Of a DNA stretch of 64,000 bases, positions 8,441-21,819 are shown in pieces. Where the stretch lies: assembly GCA_020796225.1 (NCBI GenBank), contig CM036759.1:65614590-65678589 (forward strand), given 5' to 3'. Each line of letters opens with the position of its first letter. Within the stretch, counting starts at the first letter, position 1. A model generated the notes under the pieces. That model worked only from the letters and a program-made list of their open reading frames with translations, had not been told where the DNA came from and did no database searches. The position numbers and the translations under genes are program-made. This stretch comes from Arion vulgaris. Taxonomy: Eukaryota; Mollusca; Gastropoda; Stylommatophora; Arionidae.

Positions 8441-11400
8441 ATGGAAAAACAAGTCTTTATTTCTTTTTTTAAAATCCTGTTTTGTCTCACAGTGTTAGAA
8501 TAAGTAGAGGTGTATAGAACAAGTTTTTGTGTGCGCTTTATCCGTGTTCAATTCACGGCAAGACCAAGAATTTTTTTCTGTTGTGGACATAACTGGGAGA
8601 AATTATAACCTGAACAGTTTTGTGGCAACTGCACTAGCCATGTGGCCAATAAATTCCTCAGGCTCTCGTCCTACACCGCCCCTAAAAGTGGTACTACAGG
8701 CAGTAACGACAGTTTCTCTAATCCTGTTTTATTCACGCTGGGATAAGAAGAGTTTTTAGAACAGCTTAGGTCCCCTTAATCCGTTTTATCTCCGGTTAGG
8801 AAAGAAGAGATTTCAGAACAGGCATTAGGGGCCCCTTTTTCAACCCTGTTTTATCTCACAGCTGGGAAAAGAAGAGATTTCAGAACATGATTAGGGGCTT
8901 TTAATCCTGTTTATTCACAAGTTGGGATAAGAAGAGATTTTAGAAAGGCATTAGTGTGCCCCTTTTTCAACCTGTTTTATCTCACAACTGGGATAAGAAG
9001 AGACTAGAACATGCATTGGTTTTTTAATTTTTTTAAAGGAAAAAAAATTTCCTTAGGGGCCTTTTTAATTTTTTTTTTCCACAATAGGAAAGAAGAGATT
9101 TGAACATGCATTATTTGGCGTTTTTAATTTCTGTTTTATTCACAACGTAGGATAAGAAGAGATTTCAAAAAGCATTATGTTTTTCAATCCTTTTTTATTC
9201 ACAGGTTGGGATAAGAAGAGATTTTGAACAGCATTAGGGTTTTCAACCTTGTTTTATCTCACAAGTTTGGGATAAGAAAATTTCTAGAAATGATTAGTGG
9301 CCCTTTCAATTTTGTTTTATCTCACACTTAGATAAGAAGATTTTTTGAACATGCATTATTTGGGCCAACCCCGTTTTATTCAAAAACGTTAGGATAAGAA
9401 GAGTTTTTAGAAATGCATTAGTGTGGTTTTCTAACCTGTTTTATCTCACAACGTTAGGATAAGAAGAGTTTCGAACAGGCATTAGGGGTTTTTTAAATCC
9501 TGTTTTATTCACAACGTTAGGATAAGAAGAGTTTTTGAAAGATTAGTGTGGCTTAACTTTTTTATTCACACGTTAGGAAAAGAAGAGTTTTTAGAAATAT
9601 TAGTGGTTTTTAATCCTTTTTTTATCAAAAACCGTGGGATAAGAAGAGATTTCTGAAATGATTAGTGCGTTTTCTTAACCTTTTTTATTAAATTAGGATA
9701 AGAAAAATTTTAAACAGGATTATTTGGGTTTCAATCCGTTTTATTCACAATAGATAAGAAGAGATTTCGAAAATTAGTGGGCCTTTTTAACCTTTTTTTA
9801 TCTACAGCTGGAAAGAAGAGTTTTTGAACAGGGGGTGCGTTCAATCCTGTTTTATCTCCTGTTAGATAAGAAAGTTTTTAGAACAGGCTTAGTTGTCTAA
9901 TCCTGTTTTATCTCACGGGTTTAGGATAAGAAGAGATTTTGAACATGCATGTGGCTTCCAATCCTGTTTTATCTCAAGGTTAGGATAAGAAAAATTTTGA
10001 AATGATTAGTGTGGTTTTAATTTCCTGTTTTTATCTAAAAGTTGGGATAAGAAAATTTTTAAACAGGCAAGTGGCGCTTTCAATTTTGTTTTATCTCACA
10101 ACGTAGGATAAGAAGAGATTTCTAGAACAGGCATTAGTGCCTTCAATCCTGTTTTATCTCACAACGTTGGGATAAGAAGAGTTTTTAGAACAGGCATTAG
10201 TGTGCGCTTTCAACCCTTTTTTTTTATTCACAACGTTAGGATAAGAAGAGATTTCTCAGAACACATTAGTGGCTTTTCCTACCCTTTTATCTCACAGGTT
10301 AGGATAAGAAGAGATTTCAGAACATGCATTAGGGGCGTTTTTCTAATCCTGTTTTATCTCACAGGGGGGATAAGAAGATTTTTTAGAACATGCATTAGTG
10401 TGCGCTTTCAATCCTGTTTTATCTCAAAACTGGGATAAGAAGAATTTCGAACATGCAATTTGGGTTTTCAATTTTTTTATTCACACTTTGGGGATAAGAA
10501 GAGATTTTGAAAATTAGTGGGCTTTTTCAATCCTTTTTTATCTCAAACCGCTAAAAAGAAAGATTTCTAGAACATGTTTAGGGGTTTTCTTAATCCTGTT
10601 TTTTTTACACGTTGGGATAAGAAAAATTTCTAAAACATGCAAGTGTGCGTTTTCTAATCCTGTTTTATTCAAAAAGTTGGGGATAAGAAGAGATTTCAGA
10701 ACAGATTATTTGGTTTTCTAATCCTGTTTTATTCAAACGTTGGGGAAAAGGAGTTTTTAGAACAGGGATTAGTGTGCGCCCCTTTTCCTTTTTTATTAAA
10801 AAGGTTAGGATAAGAAGAGATTTCTAGAACACATTATTCTTTTTCTCTAACCTGTTTTACCACAGGTAGGATAAGAAGAATTAAAAACCATTGTGCCCCT
10901 TCTAATCCTGTTTTATCTCGGGTTAGATAAAAGAGATTTCTAGAACAGGATTAGTGCGCTTTCTAATCCTGTTTTATTCCAACGGGGATAAGAAGAGATT
11001 TTAGAACAGGATTAAAGGGCGCTTTTCAATCCTGTTTTATTCACAACGTTTAGAAAGAAGAGATTTCTAGAAATGCATTATGGCGCTTTCAATCCTGTTT
11101 TATCTCACAACGTGGAAAGAAGAGATTTTTAGAACGGGATTAGTTTTTTTAATCCTGTTTTTTCACAACGTAGGATAAGAAGAGATTTCTAGAACAGATT
11201 GGGTGCGCCTAATCCTTTTTTCCCTCCAAAAAACTGGGATAAAAGAGTTTTCAGAACATGCATTAGTGGCTTTCAATCCTGTTTTATCTCACAGGTTAGA
11301 AAAAAAAAATTTAGAAAGCATTATGTCGTTTTCTAATCCTGTTTTATCTACAGGTTGGGATAAAAGAGATTTCAGAACAGGCATTATTTCCCTTTTCTTA

Positions 11401-12440
11401 ACCCTTTTTATTCAAACGTAGGATAAGAAGAGATTTCTAGAAAGGCATTAGTGCGCTTTTTTAACCTTTTTTTATCTCACAACGTTAGAAAAGAAGAATT
11501 TTAGAACAGGCTTAGTGTCCCTTCTAATCCTGTTTTATCTCAAAAAGGTTAGGATAAAAGAGTTTTCTAGAACAGGCATTATTTGGCCCAAATCCTGTTT
11601 TATCTCACAAAAAGAAAGAAGAGATTTCAGAAATGATTAGGTCCTTTTAATCTGTTTTATTCACAGGTTTAAAAGAAAATTTCAAACATGATTAGTGAGC
11701 CTTTAATCCTGTTTTACCCAAAACTGGGATAAGAAAAATTTCAGAACATGCATTAGTGGCCTAATCCTGGTTTTATTAAAGGAGATAAGAAGAGATTTTG
11801 AAACATTACCCTTTTTAACCCTTTTTTTTATCCACAGCTTTAGGGATAAGAAGAGATTTCAAAACAGGCAAGGGGCCCCTTTCAACCTGTTTTATCTCAC
11901 AACGTTAGGATAAGGAGATTTCAGAACAGGCTTTTGGGCGTTTTCTAACCTGTTTTATCTCACAACTTTAGGATAAAAGAGATTTTAGAACATGCATTAG
12001 GGGCGCTTTCCAACCTTGTTTTATCTCACAGTGTTAGATAAGAAGAGATTTCAGAAATGTTATGGGCTTTCAATTTTTTTATCTAAGTGTTAGGATAAAA
12101 GAGTTTTTAAAAAAGGGATTATTTCCTTCAATTTGATCTCACGGGAGGATAAGAAGATTTTTTAGAAATGCATTAGGGGCTTTAATCCTGTTTTATCTCA
12201 CAACTGGGGATAAAAGAGTTTTTAGAACATGATTAGGGGGTTTTTCAATCCTGTTTTTCTACAGGTTGGGATAAGAAGAGATTTCTAGAACATGATTAGT
12301 GTGCCTCTTAACCTGTTTTATTTTCAGGTTGGGGAAAGAAGAGTTTTTGAAATGATTGTGTCCCTTTCAACCTTTTTTTTATCTGTGTTTTGGGATAAAA
12401 AATTTTTAGAAAGTTTTTGTGTGCGCTTTATAAAGATTTT
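8441..12440 (-). repeat. 4-kb satellite of about 69-bp units derived from a LINE C-terminal coding segment
   Basis: About 55-60 head-to-tail units run through this block. A unit in consensus has TGTTTTATCTCACAACG, then GGATAAGAAGAGATTTCTAG, then a GCATTAGTGTGCGC-like part. On the minus strand the unit reads HVLEISSYPNVVR and matches the single LINE copy at 3945-4010. The edges match the LINE flanks on both sides: 8440 continues into the LINE's 3' side, and 12440-12650 into its 5' side. Units differ mostly by short indels and homopolymer changes, which may partly be sequencing error. Confidence 0.9.
8541..8716 (+). mobile_element. SINE family C fragment inside the satellite
   Basis: From GTGTTCAATTCACGG onward this matches the family C copies at 35998-36208 and 43545-43775. 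It includes TTTCTGTTGTGG, CCTCAGGCTCTCGT and ACTACAGGCAGTAACGA. The 5' third with the A-box-like part is absent. Satellite sequence resumes directly afterwards, so the SINE entered a satellite unit or its LINE precursor near the array edge. Confidence 0.75.
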
Positions 12441-12650
12441 TTTTCAACCCCTCTATTTTTTTGAGGTCCATTTTTTGTTTGTATCCAATGTATCTGAGTA
12501 GCTTTACTTTTTGAGGTACGCCCGGGTAATTTTTTTTTACGTTTTAACTATTTAATTTGTTGCGCTTGATGAAACTCATACTGAATTGACCACTTTTTTT
12601 TTCTGATGTCTTCACTTCCAAACGCCCTTTTATCCCCAGCTTTCCTTGAG
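12441..12650 (-). mobile_element. LINE fragment, 5' flank of the satellite
   Basis: This matches 4010-4170 (TTTTGAGGTCCA, GTATCCAATGTATC, TTTAACTATTTAATTTGTTG-like words), that is, the LINE part encoding the IKWFNHI segment on the minus strand. It shows that the satellite grew inside a LINE copy. Confidence 0.65.
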
Positions 12651-13739
12651 ACATTTTATTTTTTGACTGGTTTTCCTATCACCGGATGTCAGCATCAATA
12701 GACAACGCGGGGAGAAGATTGTTTTGCCAATGCTTTTTTTAGTGTTATGGGACTTTTTTTTTAAAAAAAATTTGGGTTAGTTCTATATTTTGAGTTTTAT
12801 TGCATCTACTTTTGGATTACGTTATTCCCAAAATAATAACATCCTGATGTATATGTTTACTTTTTAATCGGGTATGATATTTGTCCGGGATAGAGGGGTA
12901 TGGAAAAAATTTTTGGGGTCCTTGTAATATATAACGGACAAAAAAAATAATAATCTAATTTATATTGCTCGGTTAGAGCGTGGGGAGAAATTGCTTGCAG
13001 GCCCCAGTTAAATATAACGAACGAGAATATAATAATAAATAAAAAATGACTTTCTTTGTATGCACAGCCTGAAAAAGATCAAATGAACACATTATTTTCA
13101 AAAATAAAAAAAAAGTCATAGCCTTTCAGACCTTTGGTATGTAGTGCCCAACATGTTCCTAGTCTCTAGTGCACAGGAGGTAAGAGAGCAAATTCCTTTC
13201 CCCACGGTTGAATGTCAGGGGATTGAACCCCCAACCCTTTGAGTTTGCGTAAAACGCATGCTAATCCATCCCAATAAATAGTTCAAACAAAGACGAAAAC
13301 AAGACATGCATATTTCATGGTAACGAAGGTGTGAAAATGAATTTAAAAGGTGTAGAAAACATATATGTACTTTGAATATAAGTTAATATCATGGGCTGAG
13401 AATCATCAAAGAAAACAGTTCTTTTTTCTTTTTTTATAAATTCTATGAGATAAATTAGATGGTACCAATTGGGTTTAGGGCTGTCAGAGTGGTTAGAATT
13501 TTTAAAAGGGGAAAGGTACATTAACTATCATGTTCAGGCTGAATACCAAATTCCATCCAAAAAACTGAAAATTGACTTCGTTAGAGGGTGGCTGAAAACC
13601 TGAGTATGCTGACATTGACTTTGGGGAAACGGCGGGGCTACAAATAAGAATGCAAAATTGATATATAAAAGGATAATGGTTGGAAAAGACCATTAGGAAG
13701 GAGAATAAGGGTTGAGAAGACCATTTGGGGAAAGGGGGC

Positions 13740-13900
13740 ATCCTGGCAAAGAGGAGGGCAGAAGAAGATGGGGTTTTGGATATAACTGATGATTTGAGCA
13801 TGATGGTGCAGAGGTAGTACATTTGTTTAGAGAGAAACCAAAAAACTATTACGGCAAAACTTGCTCAAAAAAACTATTTGATGATGTGATAAAAAAGTTC
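13740..13900 (+). mobile_element. Damaged LINE C-terminal copy
   Basis: GGCAAAGAGGAGGGCAG, then GGATATAACTGATGATTTGA, then GCAGAGG parallel the better copy at 55650-55760, with extra or missing bases. It is the GRPR..W segment and following tail of that LINE family. Confidence 0.55.
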
Positions 13901-14459
13901 TGCAGCACTAACAAGTGAGGGTCATAAGTGAAAGCATGATTGAAAGACCTTTTTTTTTAAAAAAAGTGGTAATGGGGAAGGTTTTACTGTGACAGTTTTT
14001 GAGTTTGCCCATTCCCTTCCTTTCGTTCATCCCAAATCTTTAAAAGTGCACCTTTTGAAACTATTTATGCCATTTGTCAGGTGAAAAAGGGGAGGGATTT
14101 TCCCATTTTGGTCAAACCCTCTCACCCCATTTTATCGAAAGAAAAAAATGCATACGTTTAATCAACCAGGAATGCCAGACGAAGAATGGAATACACATAA
14201 CCATCAACTGCCCTAGGTTCCTCCTCCGGATATGTGGTCAATTTTTCTTTCCCATAGCCTTCTGCACAACCATATGACCCAAAGGCAATGGGGATTTTCT
14301 ATCAGAGATCCCCAGCCTTTTGCCCCCAAAAGAATTTTCTTCTCCCAAGGCAGGAGTTTAACAGTTTCAATGGACGCCGGTCATATGATAGCATGATTAC
14401 AGCAGGAAAAAAAGGGGGGACCATTTTTATAAAAAATTTGTGGAGAAGACCAGAATTTG

Positions 14460-14660
14460 CCTTTAAGGTTGGGGCCTCGGAGCAAAAAAAGGACACTGAC
14501 CTACAAGATGTAAGAGGCACTGAGGTAGGGCCAGGGGAACTCCCCAGAAATAGGGCCAGAAATTGATTTTGGCTAGGGAAAATAAAGGGAAAATGCACAA
14601 TCGTTTTAGGGTCAGATCACAAAAAAATCCCCAGAGTGGTACAATGGTCTTTTAGAGTTC
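14460..14660 (+). mobile_element. Damaged family A copy
   Basis: GACCTACAAGATGTAAGAGG, CACTGAGGTAGGG, AATCGTTTTAGGGTCAGATC and CAGAGTGGT appear in family A order but with deletions and homopolymer changes. Confidence 0.6.
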
Positions 14661-15899
14661 AAGAAGAATTTGGAGAAATGGTGACGTTTTTTTATTTTCT
14701 TTGGGGCAGTTTATTTTGGGTTAAAATCAGGCCTGGCCTTTATTGCCCGTTGAAAACTATTTTTTGGGCTGGGCCAAAAACCCCATTTAAAATCTTTGTG
14801 ACTACCCACCTATGAAATTTTTTTTTTAATCATGTTTTTTCTCCCTTGTCGGGTAAGAAGAGATTTATAGAAAGGTTTTGTTCGCTTCAAAAAATGTTTT
14901 TCACACCTCGTTATCTCGGGGGGTCCAGGGGGGACAGCCTTGAGAGAGAAATAAAAGAAGAATAAGAAAGTAGGTAAGTCTATGGGGCAAGATACCTTGA
15001 CAGTAGTGAGAGCCAGGCTGATGAACTGTGGTCTTGCAGAACGCACTTTCCTTGTCTGGACGGGTTAAACCCCAAATTAAAAGAAAATGTCAAAAAATTT
15101 ATTTGTTACTTTAGTCACAAAGTAGAGTCCCTTTTGAAGTCACTTTATCAAGCCCACCTGAAAAACCTTTTCCAAAATTTTCCCCGCCTCCTTATATGTT
15201 ATATTTTTTGATGTCCATGTCATCTTTCATCTTTGGGTGTTCCCGCCGTAGTCCAGAACCATGCTATTATCATTCTCTAAACCACTGAGACATTTAACGG
15301 GGCCCAAAAAATCATTTCCAGGGCAATGATATTTATGGGTTTTACTAAATTTACCCTGGTATTCCAGGTTAATAAAAAAAACCTCTCATCAAAAGTCATA
15401 GGGCCCCAAGAATTTTCCATACCCCATCCCAACTCGCCCAAACTCCCCCATGGGAAATGGGGGCCATATTTCCCGCCCCTCTCAGAAAATTCGCTTTGGG
15501 GTTCCTTTGGCGACTTTTATTTTTGAACCCGATCCCACTTCAATGCCTGCTTTATATTCTTTATCATTTCTCCGAATCGTCCAACATAGCCCATCTTTCT
15601 TTCTTATAAAGTTGTCACAGTGGTTTACCAGGGATTCCAGGTTGGGGGTTTATTTTTGAATGATCCCAACGGCATGATATTAACTGAGGGGCGGCCCAAA
15701 AGAAAAGGAAAAACCATCACATATGGGGGCAAAAAGGACAGAGAGACCATCCATTTGCTCCAGACTCACCGGGGAATTGGCAAGAGAGGGCGGCATGATT
15801 ACGAAAGGGTGCATCCACAACACAACCAGACGAAGAACTGTGGGGGGGTAGCTCGACAAGAACCATGCGGCGCAAAGAAGAATTGTAAACAAAAAAAGA

Positions 15900-16000
15900 A
15901 CCGGTTGATGCCACACGCTGATGGACATACTGAGGAGAGATCGAGCACTTATGACTAATTTTTGAGCAGTGATGGGGATCCATACTAAACTAAACTAAAC
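15900..16000 (+). mobile_element. Damaged LINE 3' end with (ACTAA)n tail
   Basis: GAGGAGAGATCGAGCACTTA, ATGACTAATT and GCAGTGATGG precede TACTAAACTAAACTAAACTG. The same 3' end occurs reversed at 17165-17280 and is tandemly amplified at 50489-50945. The ACTAA repeats are this LINE's 3' tail. Confidence 0.6.
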
Positions 16001-17164
16001 TGTGGGGATTGTCATTCCAGAAAGGGATTTAAACCACAAGAAACTGATTAGAAGAAAAACTATGTGAACAAAAACCCATTGTCTTGAGACAAAGAGGAAA
16101 AAATTAATGAATACCCCTCCATTAAAAAGATGAGGAGAAACAAAAACAAGTTGTTCCACATGAATAAGAATGAGGAAAGATGGAACCACACAGAATATGA
16201 TCTTTTTTAGTAAGAGTAATGTTGAAAAATTTCCCTGAAAGAAAAAAAAAATGATGAGGTTTTAAAAAAGGCCCGCACACAAAGAAACCCACAAAAGAAT
16301 GACAACAAGTTTTTTGAATAATGCAAGAGGGGGCAAACATTTTTTGAATATTTGGGTAAAATTGGGGGAGATCGAAAAAAGAAGAAGATGTTTGGGGGTC
16401 TGATATTGTGGCAAAAGATCATTGCGAAATGATTAAATGCACCAGGGAGTTGTGGGGGAAATGATTTGGGGCCACCCGCAGGCATGGACTTGAATTGAAA
16501 CAAACATTTTACTAAAATGACCGATTTTTTTTAGAAATTTTTACCCCCAAGTTTTCGCCACCACCTTTTGTAAATCAGAAATGAGAAGATTTATTTGAAT
16601 TAAAAATTCAATAAAAAGATAGTTTAGCAATGTTTAGAAGTCTCCATACATGAAATATCTGAAAGACAGAAAGCCAGCATTGACTTATTGCACCAGGGTT
16701 CCCCCATGGTTTTCCCACTTTTTGAAAAGACAAACCCCTCTGCGAGAGTATTAACAAAACATGAACCCAAGCTAAAATCCTAGGGTTCCCCATAAATAAG
16801 AATATGAACAAAATGATGTCACTGCACTGGGAGACCACGGCCAGTCTCCCCCAAAAGATATCAAAGAGTATATACTGATGGTTTTTGTGGTCCGCTGATT
16901 AAAAAACCTCCCCCCTCGCCTCAGACATCCAGTTCCTTTAAAAAATGGGGAAATCCAAACGTTAAATCATTTTGATTCAACATCTATTTTAGTGTTTTAT
17001 CCCAAAAAAGTCACAAGAAACCCGGGGAAACCCCCCTTTATCCATCTTCAATTTCCCCAAAATTGATCAGAAGGTTTTTCCCCTTTTCATTGCCCCAAAT
17101 CCACAGCCCAGACTTCGTAAGAATATAAAAATAAGAAAATAAAAAAATCAGTGAAAAAAAAAAT

Positions 17165-18222
17165 CTATCATAATTTTTTAGTTTAGTTGTCGGATCACCA
17201 TCACTGCATGTCAAACAAATTAGTCCACAAATGCTCCGATCTCTCCCTCAGTGTGTGGCGACTAACGACACCGGCTCTTTGTTGGTTTACCACTTTCTTG
17301 TCTGCTAGCATAGCTCTTTGTCTAGCCACACCACACTTAACTTTGAGTTCTTGCAGTCTGTAGGAGTTGTAGATTCACTCGCTATTACGTGAATCATGTA
17401 ACGCCTCTCTCCCGTAAGGAATTTATAATCAGCCTGGGCCATTGCTCGCTCAGCTGTTGATAGAGCATACCTGCAAGCATATCCGCACGTTCATTCCTTA
17501 CATCTGTATGCCCTGCCACAAAATAAAAGTGATCTTTGTCAGCTTAGACTCCCAGTGACTCCATCCAATGTCCAGCCCATCCTGTTTCAATCTTCCTGAG
17601 CATACTCATTGAGTCACTGAGAAACATGCATGGATAAAAGTCTGTGATTCCAGCCAAACCATCGCTTTAGTAACCGCTATGATTTCCATAGTGAGACTGC
17701 TCGTAGTCACGGCAAAACCATCACAACATCTCCGACCTGAGCAGTGAAGCCCACGAGCCTCCGACATGTCAAATCAACGAACCATCCGTATAAATGATTA
17801 CATCATGCTCAGATGCGTCTCAGAAATTAATGCCTGAACTTCTGCCTCCACGCTAAGTGGGTTGTGTTGTCTGATTCTTATCAAGTTTGATGTATACTGA
17901 AAATGATGTATTGATTCTGCTGGCACTGATCCATTATTCACCGATCAATGTCTCCCTGACACACCTGTTCAATACAGTCCTCGCCTGACCCATCCAAGAT
18001 TTTCCTCTTTTTAACCTATTTCCTTTTGTCTCTTTTATTTCGGCGCAGAGGATGTTATGTCAGCATTGACTCGAAGGTATGTCGCACGGCTATCAGTGTT
18101 CTATATTCCATAGTAGGATAGTCAAGAAGATAGAGCATCGCCCGCACGCCGTGTCTTTAGTGACCCAAGTATAATGCGACGCTGCTCTTTCTGTATTCTT
18201 TCCTAGTCGCTTATCTGACTAT
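17165..18222 (-). mobile_element. Older LINE (-), 3' part: thumb end, RNase H and 3' end
   Basis: This is the continuation of the LINE at 22546-23200, cut by the + strand LINE at 18223-22535. On the minus strand it resumes with a thumb segment (ERIQKEQRRIILGS, near 18180). An RNase H domain follows, with VIIYTDGSL (near 17805), FLSDSMSMLRKIETG (near 17610) and FVAGHTDVRNERADML (near 17500). It ends in a 3' sequence with an (ACTAA)n-type tail at about 17170. Stop codons and frameshifts show that it is dead. RNase H motifs are the same type as at 42230-42680. Confidence 0.8.
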
Positions 18223-20189
18223 CCCTCCATATTAGCCTCACCTTATCGTGGTTGGAGGGTTTGTGTGCCTTTAGGATCCTTCAGGCTATGTCGGGCGGAG
18301 TCAACTCCGGCAGGTCTAACCAAGCCGAACAGACTGAAGGTGAAAGGCCAGACCAAAAGGCGGAGCAGGATGGGGCCTCATAAGGTGACAGCGCAGAACC
18401 CACCGGTGAGTGGTAAATGCTCTGGCTGCAACCAACCCATCCCCAGCTATGGGACAAATAGCACTTGTCCTCTCTCTCTCTTGAGGAGGACATCCTTTCT
18501 GTCTTGTCTTCACTTATGACACTTTCCTACATAAGGGATTAAACTACAGTGTCCAGGAGCACACCCTGCAAAAAGCCTGGGTTGGTGAGCTCGCAACAGA
18601 AGGCTGAAGTCATCTAGAGAGGACGACTCCAGACAAACCCGAAGACAGATCTCACAGCAGGGGACTGCAACTGTCTAGAGAACAACCTCAAAAAAAGATG
18701 TCTTCAGAAACGGAATGTGTCAGCCATTATTGGACGGAGGAATCGTATACATACAACAACTCAAATGGCAATGCGCAATATTTATATAACTGTGGTGCCA
18801 CCACCATGGGAAACAGCCAGGTGGTGGTGGACCGGACCCCTGCCTCGGAAGGGGTCCACCCTTAGCTATGGCGGCCCTGTTGACTTCAAAGCCAGGGAGG
18901 ACAGGGATTACTACTGGCAGCAAGGACAAACTTTCACCCTCCAATTATGCAATGGAATGCAGAAGGGTAACTCAACAAAACGAGAGCTAGAGGAACGCCT
19001 GCAGCAGAAAAGATTGACATCTGCTGATCCAAGAGACGACCTTAATCCGGGAAATAGATTCAGCATTAGAGGATTTGAAACCTTCCATCAGGATAGAGAA
19101 AATAGACATAAGGGTGGAGTAGAATACTAGTTCAGATTCCATACCGCAGTTGAACTTCACAGGTCCAATCAGATGAGCACAGAATTCATAGCTGTTCAAC
19201 TCCTTATCAACAACACTAAGATGACGCTATACAATATATACTCACCACCCTCCATTCAAACTGAGCTGAAAGCTATCAAAGTTCAAGATGACAACTTGCT
19301 TATAGTAGAGACTCAACAGCCACTCACCAAGCTGGGGCTATGACACGCTAGATCCTCGAGGTGAAAGCCTTGAAGAATGGCTGATCACCAACAGTCTCAC
19401 CATTCTCAACCACCGAGATGATCCTCACACATGTTATCACGACGTTAGGCAAGAAACAAGCACTCCAGATCTGGCTTTTGACTACAGACGACATTCACAG
19501 GATAACTGAAAGTGCAAGTCTAGACAGATTGGAGGTAGTGACTAAGACCAGTGAAACTCCTCTATAAAATAACATTAACAAGGAGGAACTTACAAACTCC
19601 CCCTAGTTGAATTACAAAAAGGCAGACTGGAAGCATTCCAAGAACTAGCAGACAAGTACTGTAAGGAAATTAATCAACAGGAAAGTGGACAGAGATGCAT
19701 CGTTCATTCAATAAAGCCATTTTAGATGCTGCAAAAAGGCTATACCCAGAGGAGGAGAAAACTATGTCATATTGACACCAGAGATGGAGGTTCTCCATAG
19801 CTCGCTTGCAGTGCAGAAATACAATGGAATCTGCACAACGGACTAAATGTAATGCAACACAATAGAGCAAGGGTCTTTATGTTAGAGAAAGAAACCAGCA
19901 GTGTAGAAAATCCTGAAAAGAAAAGACAGCCTCTTTGAACATGGAAAAAGATACTCAAAAGTTGTGGAGACTTACAAAGCCCTGAACGATGACAACCCAT
20001 CTAGAGGGAAAACAGTTCTCAAGCAAGGAGAACAACTTCTCACAGGAAAGCGAGCAGCCACCCTGATGGCCCAGTGTTACAAGCAAGAAAGCTCATGCTC
20101 AATAAGTCAGGAGCAAGGGAAAGAAGTCAGAAGTGAGATAAATGCTACATTCAAAAAGCAACAAGTGAACCCTGTATGAGGCAGACATC

Positions 20190-20930
20190 ACACTGACTGG
20201 AGCTGCAGAGAGCACTGAAAAAGCCTAATCGTAAAGGCCTCGACCAGATGGAGTATCAAACACATGCTCAAACAAACAGGCCCAATAGCACAGAGTCTTC
20301 TACTCCAGATATCTAACAATAGTTGGAGAAGGGAGAGTCCCAGACATCTGGAAAATGCCACAATCCACCCAATTTTCAAAAGTGGAAAAGACAAAGGATC
20401 GCAGAGCTACAGACCATAAGTTTGCTAAGTTGCACTGCAAAACTGCTGGAGAGAGGGATAACCACTAGACTCCAGTGGTTTTTAGAATCCAACCATAAAC
20501 TGGATCCAGCCCAGACAGGCTACAGGCAGCATAGAAGCACTGATGACCAAGGGCTACACTCCGCACAGACATAGAAAATGGCTTCCAAGAAAAGAAGAAA
20601 ACCCTCACTGTGTTCTTCGACATGTTCAAGGCCTTCACAAAGTCTGGAAAGATGGTTTGCTACTCAAGCTCTTACGAGTGAATACGGGTAGAATGTACTA
20701 TTGATAAAAGACTTTCTACCCATAGACAAGCATCTGTAAAATTGGATGGAGTGCAAAGTCCCAGATTCAAATTAAGAGCAGGAGTCCCACAGGGCAGTGT
20801 ACTGTCCCCATTGCTTTTCCTGGTATATATTAATGATCTGCCAAGCAAACTCTGCCCAGACATGATCACACTCTTCCATGCTGATGATCTAGCTGTGTGG
20901 TACACCTCCAGTTTCTGGGTCCCACATCTT
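20190..20930 (+). pseudogene. LINE reverse transcriptase (broken)
   Basis: RT blocks can be followed across frames: VFFDMFKAF (motif A, with the catalytic Asp, near 20620), then AGVPQGSVLSPLLFLVYIND (motif B region, near 20780-20840), then LFHADDLAVW (motif C, with the ADD dyad, near 20875-20900). Catalytic residues are still visible, but frameshifts upstream of motif A and stops elsewhere break the ORF. Confidence 0.85.
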
Positions 20931-21819
20931 TAAACTCCAGGCCAGCCTGACACAGCAGCTATAATGATGGGCAAATGGGGTCTAGAAATAAACCGAGCAA
21001 AACTATAGCAACGCTTTTCTCATTGTCAACAAAGGAAGAACACTTCAGACTGAAATTTAACGATGATATCGCTCCCGTCCCATACTCCAACCTTTGGAGA
21101 AGCTTGACAGTCGCTCTGACATGGAAACATCACATAATGGAAACAAACAGAGAAGGCTATGAGGAAACAAAGTGTGATGCGAAGCTGGCTGAACTACTCT
21201 GGGAGCTGATATTCGAATCCTGAGTCAGGTGTACACTGGTGCAGCTAGACCGACTCAATATGCATCATCGACATGGATATCAAACAGCCATTCAAACAAA
21301 TCGATACTGAAAACACAAAACAGGTGTCTGCGTACTATTTTGGGAGCAAAATGAAATCTACACCAATTGTAGAAATGGAAAAGGCAGCCAACATCCAGCC
21401 TTGGAAGACAGAAGAAGGAGAAAAGTGATTCTACAGACTGAAAGGATCAAAAGAATGCCTCACCATCCACTGCATGAAAAATGGCTAGACAAAGAACAGA
21501 CTAAAGCGCACAGTCTAAACCAACAAAGCAAAAGAAATAGGAAAGTCATACTTGGAACTACTAAATCATAATTCCATACCTGAAGAATTGCTTTTGATCA
21601 CTGGGAACCAGACTCAGTACCACTAAACTTCTCAACCTCCATCCCTAAATTATTACGCAAAGATGCCGAGCCTAATCTAGTGAAAAAAGCAATTACAATG
21701 GAACATCTCCATTACATGTTTCCAGAAGAGAGCTGGATAAGAATTATACAGATGGATCGCAATGGAGGCAACCATGAATGGTGGAGCAGGAGTGTACATT
21801 AGGCACCCAGATGCTACCA

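Larger units (their letters stand above)
12651..17160. other. Low-quality, homopolymer-rich block with damaged repeats
   Basis: Runs of GGGG, CCCC, TTTT and AAAA are unusually common, and no ORF shows coding similarity. Recognisable but damaged repeats lie inside: a LINE tail (13740-13900), a family A copy (14460-14660), a stretch like 460-550 (15540-15620) and a LINE 3' end (15900-16000). The texture differs sharply from the surrounding sequence and looks like poorly polished long-read sequence. No host gene can be supported here. Confidence 0.6.
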
